From Lates calcarifer (lineage: Eukaryota; Chordata; Actinopteri; Centropomidae): a DNA stretch of 64,000 nucleotides. Below are positions 11,029 to 23,196 of the stretch, in pieces. Under the pieces are notes generated by a model. It saw nothing but the letters and a program-made list of their open reading frames with translations. It did not search any database and had not been told where the DNA came from. The position numbers and the translations under genes are program-made. Within the stretch, counting starts at the first letter, position 1; every line of letters begins with the position of its first letter. Where the stretch lies: contig NW_026116709.1 in the NCBI RefSeq assembly GCF_001640805.2, forward strand, positions 124,001 to 188,000. The letters run 5' to 3'.

Positions 11029-14000
11029 TCAATCTTGAGTGCAGGATGTTCCCTCAGCAGAGGTGGAGGGACAGGCAAGCAGCTCTGCAGGGCAGCCTCC
11101 AGCAGCAGCCACCTTCTCCTCTGCCCGCAGACACAGTTCCTGCAGGAAGTTGGCCGTCTCCATGACCAGGTCACTCTCATCATCTCAAAGGGAGCAGAGA
11201 CACACACAGTAATTATGTCTATTTAACACAAGAGGGCACACCTGACATACAGTAATGGCTAAAGGCATTCTCTGTCCTGCTGCTGAACCACATTCCAATT
11301 TGCACTCCTATAACAACAGTCAGACTCATTGTGAAAAAAAGGATCAAATTGATGCAGCAGAAGCGGCTAATGTTGCTTAAAGCTGAGATATGGAGTGGGC
11401 TACAGAGGTCCGGTAAGCACACTACTTTCTAACTCCACACCCCAAATTGTTCAAATTTTGAACTTGTAGTCAACCATCCCAACCAATGCTGATTCAAGTG
11501 ACACCAGGACATTTACTGAGGACATTCACACAGCTCAGATTGAAAACACTTAAAACCTTATACTACTTCATTCACACTACTCAACACCTAACCACACATG
11601 CTGAAGTGTAATATAATGAAGCTTATGAGGCTTATGTGGTTTGCCACATATCTAACAGGTACTTGAAGGAAATAGGATACATACACAATATATAGAGAGT
11701 GGGAAGGATGTAACTCACAGGCATCACAAACAATATGTCCAGGCAAACTCTGTGACCACAAGTGTACAGTACAAAACTGTAAAACACAGATAAGAGATGA
11801 GCACCTTTCAGTTCTTTTAGCCTTGGCGTGTCCTTTTCCAGAGCATCATTCTGGTCTTGCAGAGACCTACACATCTTTTTATGGGTAAACCAGTGGAGCT
11901 TTTGGCAGGACAAGCTGCAGTAAATCACCTTGAGGACAATTAAACATGAACATGACCCAGAGGTGGTTAGACATAGAGATTTTTAATGATATGACTGAAC
12001 TGTAGAACTGAAGAGTTTGACTTACAGCTTTACAAAGGGAACACCTCTTGTCAGCTCCTCTCTCCCCACATGTAGCACAATAGTCAGCATCTACAAACGC
12101 CATCTGACCTGTCAGGGCCTGTGTCAGCACTGAGAATGCTGTTGGGTCGTTGCCCTGGAAACAAGGTGCAATAGTGAATTAAAATTCAGTCAACAACTGT
12201 GATTCATAACTCAGTAACCTATTACATACTCATCAACTACTACTAACCACTGCACTAGCACTATTCTTCCACATTGATTCTGAACAATGGCCTCCAGCGA
12301 AAAATCTGATTTTACATACTATTCTTCAATTCTCTGATATCTTCTTCACTTACGATCTCTACCGGTGCAATGCTCCTCACCAGCTGCTGAAGGAGCGTGG
12401 CCTCACAGTAAGGAAACTTCCTAATGCAGTCTCGAATGAACTTCTCCTGGTACTGTGGGAAGCCATCACTGTCTCTCCCCCTCAACAGGCTAGAATCAGG
12501 CAGCATTAAAACAGATCAAGTACAACAGAAAGAAGAGATGATTTTTATTATGACTATGATTGTTATATATATGTTGATCTTAGACTCACTGTTGGTGGCA
12601 CAACCACAGTGTCATTGAACTGTACATACTGTACTGTACATACATATCTATTTGGATAGGATTCCAATAATATTTGTTGTTGATACTTAGGGTCCCAAGA
12701 GGATGACTGACTAATCATGGTGGCTCCTTGACCTCTGGTGAAATTCCAATCACCTCTGTTTTATTTGGGTGGAGTAAGGCAGAGACAGAGGTCAGAAAAC
12801 CTGTACAAATAAAACCTACCAACATACCACTTGAGCAAAATGCGTGAATTTTATGCTTACACTGTTCAGTCCGATAGATTGATAACTAACTGACAAGGTC
12901 AGGGGTTCTTAACATAGCAGGAAAGTTTGCTTGTATTCTCACTGAGGATCATTTTAGTGAGACACAAATACCTATGACTCAAGCTCTTAAGTCATGGATG
13001 TTATTATTCAGTAATTTAAATTGTCCAAAAGATAAAGACTGAAATCTCTTATTTACAAAAGTATTCAAAATTTTAAATCAGTACTTTGTCGATGCCCCTT
13101 TGGGTTTTGAGTCTCTACAAGATTTGCACACTGGATTTGAGCAGTTTATCCTGTTTTTCCTGGCAGATCCTCTCAAGCTCTCTCATCTGTGAGCTGCTGT
13201 CTTTAGGTTTCTCCACCGATATTATATAGGATTTAAGGCTAAGCTTTGGCTGGGTCACTCAAGGACAGTCAGAAATTTGTCCCAAAGCTACTCCAGTGTT
13301 GCCTCAGGTGGACTCCAGGTTCTAAACACATCTCAAAGAAAATGAAAGCAAACAGGATGCACCTTGTCACAATCTGGAGTGCCACAGCAGAGGGTCTGAA
13401 TACTTTTGTAAATGAAAGATTTCAGTGTTTAATTTTTAATACATTTACAAAAATGTCTGAAGACATGTTTCCACTTGGTCATTATGAGTTACTGACGTGT
13501 AGTTTGCAAATATGCCTATTTTATCAATTTACAATTAAATCTCCAACACAATAAAGTGTGCAAGAAATGAAAGGATCTGAATACACTGCTGGATATTCAC
13601 AGAAGGACAAACTCATTTTATTCAGAAGCCTCACCTCTTGACAAGCGCATCTAGCTTGTCATCTCGTTTCTGTAGGAAGGCCAGGCATTTCTGCAGCACA
13701 CAGCTGAATGTAGTGCATCTTCATGGCCAGGACCTCATTCATATCTTGCTGCTTCACACACTGCTCACACAGCAGGTCCATCACCTGGTAACACTTCTCC
13801 AGAGCTGCCACATCCACCAGCACAGGATTCTCCTTCACCAGCATGACTATCTGACAGAGTGGAGAGTTGGTTAGACAAAAATAGCAGAAATAGCATCATT
13901 GATTGACCCAGGGAGGGGAGAGTATGCATACTATATCCATAAGGTATTCTATCTCATATTGTGTTATTTAATGCTTAGGGCAAGAGGGCCAGATGTTAAA

Positions 14001-15101
14001 TAAAAGAGTGCAAAGAGCCTCATCTTTTCATTCTATGTACTATATCTTTTGTTGTTGTAATTGTAATTAACATATGCACAAACAATAACATGAATAAATA
14101 CCCTATGACAAGACTTGAGAGTCTGCAGGCATACTAGTAGCTCTGTGGGGCTGTACATACGTATAGTGGTGAGCTGAGGTAAAGTGACATTATACTAATA
14201 TTTGCTAGTTAGCACTCAACAAAGCTGTGGCTGACTGGAATGTTATTAGTCATGCAGATATTTGGCCACAAAGTATTGGACAAAAAGAATTTTGAGTCAA
14301 TGGTATTAGATGAAACTATGTGCTAATTCATCCTGAGGACACCATGGATATCTGTACCAAATTTAATGCAATCTGTCTGATGGTTTTCAAGAAATTTCGC
14401 AAAAAAACAAAAAATCAACTTCATAGTAAAGCAAGGGGAAAAGTCAGGGGAATCATTGTCTGGGAAGCAAGGACTACCTGTACTAAGTATTAGGGCAATC
14501 CATTAAATCATTGTTAGGATATTTATAGTTTAGACCAGTCCGTGAACTGACCAGCCACCGTTTCCATCCATAGATGGCATAGTCTGTATCATTGTAACAT
14601 TGTATGAAAGGTTTGCTGTTAAATGTCCTCTTTCACTTAACATTTAACACTTAACATTAACATCCATAGAAATACTTTTGAAGTTTAAAGAGGCAAATGC
14701 CTTTGTTTTATATTAAGACCATGTTCTGTACACACTCTCTAATACGTGAACATGCAAGTGCAACCTCCCAGTCGATATATTTAGATGAAAGGTGCCACAG
14801 TGGTGGCTGTGGACTGAGGCTGAGCCAGCACAGATCACATGGACCTTTGTGGAATTCAAAGGGCACTGGGCTGTCCGAGCCCTTCTGTGAAAGAAACATT
14901 TAGCACTACATATCACCATCACACTACATTAACAAGAGCTGTCATTATTGCTGTTGACCCCTGAAGTCACCAAAGAATAAACATGATTCCAGGAAAATAT
15001 TAGGAATTGAGTGATGTCTTTTAGGTTCTTCTCCCTCACCTCTGTTTCTCTGTGTGTCCTGTCTGTGGTCTTTCCTTTTGTTTTCTCCTGTGTCTTTGTC
15101 C

Positions 15102-15144
<43 letters not shown>

Positions 15145-18100
15145 TTGGCAGAGTTGGTTGGCAATGAGTTAAGTGATCTATTTAACATTTAAAACAAGTA
15201 AACTATTTTGACTCACCATTTCCTTTCCTTTTTTCTCAATTTTCAAAACCATCTTCACACTTAGCCTCACAGCTAAGAACAACAAAACAATCTGCAGTGT
15301 TTCTGACTTTTCCAGCAACACTCTGTCTCTTACTGACATGGTTTTACACTTACATAGTGGGAAGTACAACCACAATAAGGAGAGAATTAAAAATTAAATT
15401 AGAAATGTACTTCTGAAATCATCCACCAGTGAACCTGTGATTAAGTGGGAATGTTTTAGCTCACTGGCAGGCCTCACCTTGACTGGGTTGAGGTTGGTGG
15501 TCATGATGATCTTGTGCAGGGGCCCTGCCAGCCCTGGAGGCAGCTTGGGCTCCCTTTCTAGCCCCTGTGGTCTGGTATAGTACTCTAGCCTTGCCCGCGA
15601 GAAGAAGTTGTTGATCACTGTTACACAGTCGTGCTGGCCTGGAGGGAGAATGAAGAGGTTATGATGTTAGCAACCATCACAGTTACTGAATAATAAGCAG
15701 CACAGTCTTTGGTTGTCTCACCAACAAACGCTGCCATCTGAGCAGCAGTGCGACCCACAGAATTCACCAGGTCTGTCTCTGCCCCTGCATCCAGCATCAT
15801 GGAGGTGATGTCTGTCTTCCCTGTATAAGGTGGAATCAGTGTTTTGATATTTAGGAGTACAACTCTAAGTTTAATTTAAAAAGTACTTCAAGAGAACCTT
15901 ACAACATATTTTGCACAACTGAGACACAAACAGTTATACCTGAAAGGCCAGCAAACATGAGTGCAGTGTATCCATATTCATGTTGATTGCAGTTCACATC
16001 GGCCCCATTCTGCAGCAGCAAACGACACATATCTGCCTTGCCCTTATATGCTGCATGCATCAGTGGAGTCATGCCATACTTAAGAAACAAAGGAGACATT
16101 ACATGAGGAGTTAATTATGTGTACTCTGAAGACACTCATTTCAGATTAGAATTACTGGTATTTCACTTGAATGTAAAAATGATAAACTAATGTATACTTT
16201 TAACTTACCATATTACAAAGGAAACTATTTTATGATCTTATCCCACTGCATTTATTTAACAGCCAGGGGAACTTTGCAGATTAAGATTTTAGAGTGTGTA
16301 CCAGACACTGTATCAATGAAAGTCTGTGCTTGTTTTTTCCAGCAGTCTGCACCTGACAGAAGATAGATTTTTGCTTTGACATAAATATGCATTATCTATT
16401 CTCCCAGAAATGTGAGCTTCAGCATCATTTACCTTAAGTTTGCTAGCAGTGATGGAAAGCTGAATTTAAGTAAGTGTGTGTGTAAACAATTCAAAATCCT
16501 TAGACTATAAGACGAAAATATATTAATTTCCTGTGTACAGTGTATCTTACATCACAGACAGAAAACACTTTTGTAACATGTCTGTGTTGTGGGTAAAGGT
16601 GACTGTGTGGGCAGTGATGTGAAACTCTGTCACCACACCTGATTTTGACAGACAGGCAGACTGAAGGAGTCTGTGAGCTACATGTAGTGGCGTGATGCTA
16701 TTATCAAACACCATCGAGGGCTGCACCTGCCTCTCAAAAGTCGTCTCCATATGTCTCCACACAATGGATAACATATGTTCCAGTGACAGAACTGTCGCAT
16801 TATGGGTGGAGCAAATGAAATGGGTAGGGTGTAAAGTCATCTTCATTACTGACTTTTTGTAACATGAGCCATCTGTGATTTTGTAGCGCTATGAGCACCA
16901 CAAACAATTTGCTCCCAAACTCCACTTCATCAGTTTGTTTTGTTTGAGGATTTGTGGATGTGTAACAGTGTCACAGTTAAGAAAAGGCTGAGTAACCCTG
17001 CATGTTAGGGTTAGATATAAGCTGTACTGATTTTTTGGTTTTTGTTACTTTAAATATATAGGTCAGTTTAAATAAATTGATATATTAATTTTAACATAAA
17101 TACATCAGTTAGATGAGCAAAAAAATCTGTTAACCATTAAGAATTGAACTGCAACTGCTGACATGAAAGTGAAAGGTCTTTCTATCTTCTTACCTCATCT
17201 AAGCAGTTGACTCTCACTTCTTTGCTAGCAAGCAGCTGGGCAGCCTCCTGTACATCACCTGCAAACAATAAATACCACTGTAAAAATGGGCTGAGGTTTG
17301 GACATTAGAGCAGGAAACAGCAGCAACAACAGAGAAGAGATTGGACAAATGCATGTATGATTTATTCTTTTTTTTTTTTTCAGTTCAAACTCTGGCCAAA
17401 GTCATGATGGAGTATCTCTGTCTTAAAACCAAAATCCATGCAATTCATATACCTTATCTTAATTATACAGGATAACCTCTGCAATTTCTAACTAATTTCC
17501 TGATAATTTTCAGATTTTCTGGCAGAAACTATGTAATCTGGTACTAAACATAGGGCAACAAATTTTCTCCATGAGAGGAAAGCTCCATTTAAATCTATGT
17601 CAACATTCAGACTTCTGCATGTGAAGCTGACCTGCTTTGCACCGAGAGACTCTCTAGGTGAATTAGCTGGAGGTATGTTAATAGAGCACAGTCTCTATTT
17701 TCCTATAATTAGTGCCAAATCACAAGGTACCTAAACTTTTACATGGTGTTGTACATAGAATAAACTATGTAAACTATGTTTGTCAGCACTCTGTACTCTG
17801 CTCCCATGCTCTGTTGTAATCAGATTTGTTGTCCTTGTTCTTAGCTGTATTTCTGTTCCTATCTGTCCTCCTGCAAACTGTAGTTGGAACTGTGTCTAAG
17901 TGCACTGAGAGTAACTTAGAAAAATAGTTAAATTCCTTGAACATGCATATACTTGGCCAATAAAGCTGATTTTGATAAACAAAGCTTTCACAATAAAAGA
18001 GTAGGTTTATGATAATTTGAGGGGGAAAAAATCAGAGTGAAGAAAGCTGAAATTACAGTCTTATAACAATGAAGTATTACTCACCAGCAGCAATAACTTG

Positions 18101-18151
18101 CAGGATTTTCCTCTCAGATGCTGACAGATCTCCTTTCTGAGGGGCAGCCAT
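11029..18151 (-). CDS. ankmy2: Ankyrin repeat and MYND domain protein 2, ten exons, with a one-base frameshift
   Basis: Coding exons in transcript order: 18151-18085, 17258-17194, 16078-15940, 15820-15722, 15638-15478, 13850-13635, 12489-12354, 12154-12026, 11928-11805, 11183-11029. All junctions are GT-AG and phases close if one extra base in exon 6 (about 13706) is ignored, giving 429 residues (human about 441). The product starts [10 protein letters not shown]. Ankyrin repeats fill residues about 45-115 ([37 protein letters not shown]). A MYND zinc finger lies at about 320-357 ([24 protein letters not shown]), and the tail carries [16 protein letters not shown]. As read, the insertion gives about 240 residues and a stop at 13659-13661, before the finger. 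Known role: ANKMY2 binds FKBP8/FKBP38 and adjusts Hedgehog signalling through ciliary adenylyl cyclases. An upstream in-frame ATG at 18304 exists, but the family start fits 18151. It is divergent from bzw2. Confidence 0.95.
12955..13600. mobile_element. Tc1-like element remnant in ankmy2 intron 6
   Basis: The segment holds the paired phrases 'caaaagtattcaaaatttta' (about 13059) and 'gggtctgaatacttttgtaa' (13391-13410), 'acaaaaatgtctgaagacat' and a final 'ggatctgaatacactgctg'. These are typical of the ends of a common fish Tc1/mariner-type repeat with 'tctgaatac' termini. No usable transposase frame remains. It ends only about 35 bp from coding exon 6. Confidence 0.5.
15104..15143 (+). repeat. 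(GT)n microsatellite, ankmy2 intron 5
   Basis: About 20 uninterrupted GT units, preceded by a pyrimidine-rich stretch (15020-15100). Confidence 0.95.
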
Positions 18152-18304
18152 CTTCTCTGATCTGCTCTGGTCTACTGTGAATGATGCCTCTGGTTCTAAC
18201 CTGGCCTGTGAACAATCTCTGCTGTGCTGCTCAACTGACAGTTTCAAACCACAGGTGGACTGAGAAGCTACAAACATAACAGGGACCACTAAGAGTTTAG
18301 CCAT

Positions 18305-18985
18305 TCTTGGAGCATACCATTATACCAACCAAATGGGGAGAGACCTGATGTGTGCTGATTAAAAAATGCCAAAAATTATGGTTGTAATTATCCTTCATGT
18401 CAAATCATTCAGTCTTTGCAGTTTTCAAATATACGATTTGGATGTCCAGCTCTGACTGGTCACTCAGACTACTGTGATAAATGTTTCCTTAAATCCAGAA
18501 TCTCCTACAGTGATGTATTAGGTCTGTCCTGCCTGCATGGACCAGCCTGAAGCATGAAACTGCTTCAGTTGAATCTCAGGTGAGACATTATAGTGTGCTC
18601 CTCCAGATACACTGAGCAGATACAACCCACAGGTAAGACAGCCTGTATGACTGCTGCACTCTCGCTGCTCACGTATTTGTATATATGTATAAACTGAGCA
18701 TTTTTTGCACCTGACTTGATGTCCATGTCCACAAATGCATACTGACTCTTCCATCTCGCACTGAATAATTTGTATGGTTATATGTGTGAGTCTAAACTCA
18801 GTAGAGACCCACACATTGTCTGCAAGGTTAATTTTCATTGCTATTCCTACATGTAGGTTGTTAGCATCACTGATCTGTTTTCAGTTTTTTGACTTAGTGT
18901 GAGTATTAGATCATTTGAACAGTTACACTTTAAGAGTGACTGTATTTTCTAAGTTTCTCATGTAAAATATTGATCTGCAAGGTAA
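18305..18985. other. Upstream flank of ankmy2
   Basis: This is the region 5' of the minus-strand ankmy2 start. No CpG-rich core or clear TATA box was seen; a 'tataatgg' (plus strand) at about 18321 is not convincing. The promoter must lie here or inside 18152-18304, but its position is not resolved. Confidence 0.35.
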
Positions 18986-19135
18986 CTAGTGAACAGTTGT
19001 CAATATGCATAGTGCATTAAAAAGTACAATATTTCCCTCTAAAATGTAATGACGTAGAAAAATCAAGTAACATAAGATAGAAATATATATGTTTGAAGTC
19101 CAAGTATCTCATATTTGGGTATGGTACTTAAGTAA
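18986..19135 (+). repeat. Fish repeat end rich in 'aagtac' motifs
   Basis: It contains 'aaaagtacaatatttccctc', 'aaatgtaatgacgtagaaaa', 'caagtatctcatatttgg' and 'acttaagtaagtactgtag'. This resembles the right half of a very common teleost repeat whose copies end in runs of near-identical 'aagtac' phrases. A possible left-half relative is at about 50105-50240. Confidence 0.5.
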
Positions 19136-19139
19136 GTAC

Positions 19140-19405
19140 TGTAGTTGTGGTTACTAAGCAGAAATCCAGATTCATTATACCAGGCTACATCTTCCACTCT
19201 TCAGCTGTCTAGTTTTGATGAGCCTTTCCCCACTGCAGCCTCAGATTTCTGTTCTTGGTTGACAGGAGTGGAACCTGATGCGGTCCTCTGCTGTTGTAGC
19301 CCATTTGCCTCAAGGTTGTGCATTCTGAGATGCTTTTCTACTCACCATAGTTGTAAAGTGTGGTTATCTGGGTTAGCACAAATCAGTATGGCCATTCTCC
19401 TTTGA
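19140..19405 (-). mobile_element. Tc1-like transposase fragment
   Basis: Its minus strand matches the plus-strand sequence at 32230-32540. Shared phrases include 'gcagaaatccaga' (reverse of 'tctggatttctgc'), 'cagcctcagatttctgttct' and 'atgcttttctactcacca'. The pair corresponds to the part of a Tc1-like transposase just before the second catalytic aspartate. Only about 260 bp survive. Confidence 0.6.
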
Positions 19406-19409
19406 CCTC

Positions 19410-21940
19410 TCTCATCAACATAGCATTTCCTTGTACCAAACTAATGCTCACAGGATTTTTCTTGTCTCTAATACCATTCTGAGTAAACTCTGAAGACTGT
19501 TTACCAAATGAAAATTCACCATCAAAGTCACTGAGATCACACACCACAGTGAGTGCAAAGATGCTGATGGTGCATAGTATTATATGTTCACATATTTTCA
19601 CTGTATACTCTACATTTCATAGAGGTACATCCAAGCAATAAAGCTTCATTCAGAGACAGCAAGATTTTAAAGATTATTTAAATTGAGCAAATTAATTAGA
19701 GCATACTTTTAACCACTTATGTAAGTGAAGTTAAAGCACTGTTTAGAAAATAAACCACAAAAATTAAGCCTACTTAGTATGTTCTTTCCTAATGGGGCCA
19801 TACTGGCTTCCTCTTGATCCCACCTCTATCATCCATCCAATGGTCAATATCAAGATGGGTGATAAGCTATAATGTAGGCTGCAAATGCATATTGTTATCG
19901 TTGTAGCTGCCACAGAAGAGCAGTAGACCTTTATGCAGAAATGCAGAACATGACAACCAAGTCAGTACAATATTTTATTATGTTTACAGATTAATGCTTA
20001 GTGCACCAAGCTAAATACTCCTTTCAGTTCAGATAGATTTTTGATGAGCCAGTGACATCAGATAACTATGATCAGTGTTGTGGTTCTCAGAATTTATCCT
20101 GGGAATGTAAATCTCCTCTACAGTCAACAAGTGAGCAACACTATTGTTTGACTGAACTGAAACTGAAAATATATATTCTCTGTGGAAATTACAAAATGAC
20201 TAAGACTGAATATGACACATCTATACTTTTAGGCACCCACTGGATTTCCACAACTTCAATAGGATAACACATTGAAGTGCCAAATCTCAACTTTACTTTT
20301 AGGAGAATTACATCAATATACAGAGAAATGTGTAGTAGATATACCCCTTGTAACACCTAGTGCCCAAATTGCAAGGGTTCAAAAATAAAGCAATTGGACA
20401 CTTACTTGCTACTAAATGTTTGTTGGGCAGATATGAATCTTTTTAACATCAGTTAAAGCACATGTTTCAGAGCTGATTGACAGTTGAGCATTTGGTTTGA
20501 GGTGGAATTGGAAGTCTGTCAGTATGAGGACTAAAGGGGTGACCATGCAAGTGAAGAATATATGTCCCAATACTTATGGTCTAGACTGTACCTGTGTTAT
20601 TTCCCTAACAGGAAAGTAATCACCAGATGCCGCTGCAGCAGCCAAGCAAATTTTGTAAGGTGAAATCTGGTCTGCCTGTGTTCAGTTCATTCATAATGCC
20701 ACTGTGTCTCAGGTGAGGAACGAGACAAGATTACAGGCAGATACATTTTTCAAACAAATATATGAACAGCATATTTTAGAGGCACAAGATGATTCAAATG
20801 TTTACATTTATTTCCCACATTCAAATACAAAAGAATATGACAAAACATTACAATAGGCAAACAGCAACCTGCGACATGATAGGACTTTGTAGCTAATGAA
20901 ACTTGAGGCTGAGAAGACATTTCTGATGTACCGTATTTACACCAGACCTTTTTTTTCGTCCTTTCGGTAAGAACTGCATTAATGTTTTTTTGAGATGCTC
21001 TCAGTACAGTGTAAAAAACTGCTAGATAGCGCCAGCTACAAACAGCAGTAATCTGAAGAATGCAAACCATTATAATGTTAATGTCATCTGTGTTTGTTGA
21101 AGTTGCTGACTTACAGGCCTTCACTAACATATACTGTCGTACTCTGTCCTTAATGGACAACATGTCCAGTGTGTTGTTCAGTGGATGTTGGAGGTGTCCT
21201 TCAGTGTCACCTGTCATCAGGGTTTAACACACCATGAAATGATAAATGTGCTATTCATCCTATAAGTCTATAAGTCTGATGTTTAAGCAGTCTGTAGAGA
21301 AACCTGTTTCAGTAGCCATGCCAGCCAGAGAGTCTGAAAACAAGAGCAGTGCAGCCTCATAAAAAATAGTATACATATTATCTCTTTAATTAGGATTCTA
21401 GAAGCTGCAAATGAGGTTGCTCTGTGGCTGACAGGTCAGTCTGTGGTTGTACTGGGCAGTTGTGAATGTGTTGAACTGAGTGAGTGGGAACAGGTACCAG
21501 AAGGATTGCTCTTAATAACAACTTCCCTGAGGAAATAAAACTTAAGTACCTTGTAGAATTATGAAGCCAGCATGTGGCGGCCATGAGAGGAAATGTGGTT
21601 TAAAGGACTGGCTGCAACAGTCAGCAACACTGTGTGAGCAGACAGGCTAGTCCAGCTCTGTTCCTCCTAATCTGTGTGTGAGTAAGTGAGTGATGGCAAT
21701 GAACTGACACAGCGTCTGCTCCAGACAGCAGGGATTGATGTTGTGGATTAGAAAGTGCTGTAATCCATGACCCAGCCGGCAGAACTGCTACCTGTCTACC
21801 AGAGCACAGTAAAGTCCTGCTGCTGCTTTTCTGGCAAACTGTAGTAATAAGCTGTGTCATCCTAATAAATAAACTAATATACCATGTATTTATATGCATA
21901 TGTGAATGAGAGAGAATGAGTTAGACACACTCTGAGTAAT
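19410..21940. other. Intergenic stretch between ankmy2 and bzw2
   Basis: No recognised exon, RNA gene or named repeat. The longest open frame is on the minus strand at 20750-21217 (155 codons). It shows no recognisable domain and lacks a clear Kozak or splice context, so it is not called as a gene. Confidence 0.4.
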
Positions 21941-21944
21941 ATGA

Positions 21945-22098
21945 CACGTGTCCTGTGCCTAAGAGTAAGAGGCAGGTTTACACCGCAGGGATGAGCCCAC
22001 TATATATAGAGCAGAGCACAAGGTTAGCAGGCGGAATGACACTCAGTCAGTCAACACAGACCAACACACTTACAGGCAGCACAAAGAACTTACCACTG
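21945..22098 (+). promoter_or_regulatory. bzw2: Probable bzw2 promoter and non-coding first exon
   Basis: An E-box CACGTG lies at 21945-21950 and a TATATATA box at 22001-22008. Transcription from about 22030 would give a short leader ending at 22098, where CTG|GTAAGC is a good splice donor. The next acceptor, TTTCAG|G at 22869/22870, opens the exon that holds the bzw2 start codon seven bases later. The spacing suits a TATA-driven first exon. This is inference from motifs; a second, upstream start is possible. Confidence 0.5.
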
Positions 22099-22876
22099 GT
22101 AAGCAGACAGTTTTTACCTTTTTTGAAACATAATTCTCAGAGGAGGAGCTGTTCTAGAGGCAGAAATAGATTTTTGAATGAGTTGAATATTGGATCATAA
22201 TGGCAGTTAAGCACAGTCTGGTTTCCAAAGCTCAGTGAAACAGCTATTGGCATTTGTGCATCACAATGCAAAGTTTGCCCCTATTTATTTTTTATGTGAA
22301 ATGGGCAATTTATTTCTTAAGCCATTGTAGCCAACAGCATAGGATGTGTGTCAAAGTTATGTTAAGTCCTACACAGCGCGAGCACCTGGCATGTTAAATT
22401 TGGGCAGCACAGCTTGTCTGTTACTTTTTTCAAGCCCTTGGGGGTTTGCACAACTGAAATTAGAGGTTGTAGATATAAAGTTAGCAACTGCATGACCTTT
22501 CACCTCAAAGTAGAAAAGAATCTATGTAGAAAAGGAAATTACATTTCCAGTACAGCTACTTTCTTTTAGATTGAAAATGTAAAAGTGACCACTCCAGTGG
22601 GTTTAGCAAGGGCTTCTGCTGAGCAGAGACTTCAAGTTAGTTCAGATTCATTGTCAGTCTCATGTGACATGAGTTCTATGTCCAATGCAACCTTCAGAAG
22701 AGGGTAGTATAAAAATAGTATTAAAGATAAAAAAAGAACTGTATCATGCAGACATAATAAAGGCATATTACAAAGTAATAATTATGGGCAAAATTTAACT
22801 GTAACCCTAACCCAAGTGGCCTATCTTTTATAGAAGCATGTTAGACTAGCTATCTGTTTGTACTTTCAGGACTTGT

Positions 22877-23160
22877 ATGAATACCGGTAAGCAGCAGAAG
22901 CCAGTGCTCACAGGCCAGAGGTTTAAGACCAGGAAAAGGGGTGAGTACCAGATCGAGTACTGGCTTCATATGAGCCTTGTATGAGCTATAAGGCAATGGT
23001 GACGTTCACCCAAACTGATAAACACACGTGTATACACAGTGTTTTCACACATACCATTTATACTCCCTCCCAGCTGGTGTGCAGCCCACTACAGTTTTAA
23101 CAGGCTGTTTCTGTCAGGCAGTGTTTCACTGACTAGCTATTAAGACATATACACACATGC

Positions 23161-23196
<36 letters not shown>

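Noticed and set aside
12424..12618. Plus-strand frame across ankmy2 exon 7
   Set aside because: It is antisense to a conserved coding exon and has no independent support.
18152..18304. N-terminal extension of ankmy2 from an upstream in-frame ATG
   Set aside because: The extra 51 residues do not resemble the family, and the downstream ATG at 18151 matches the usual start (M...KGDL).
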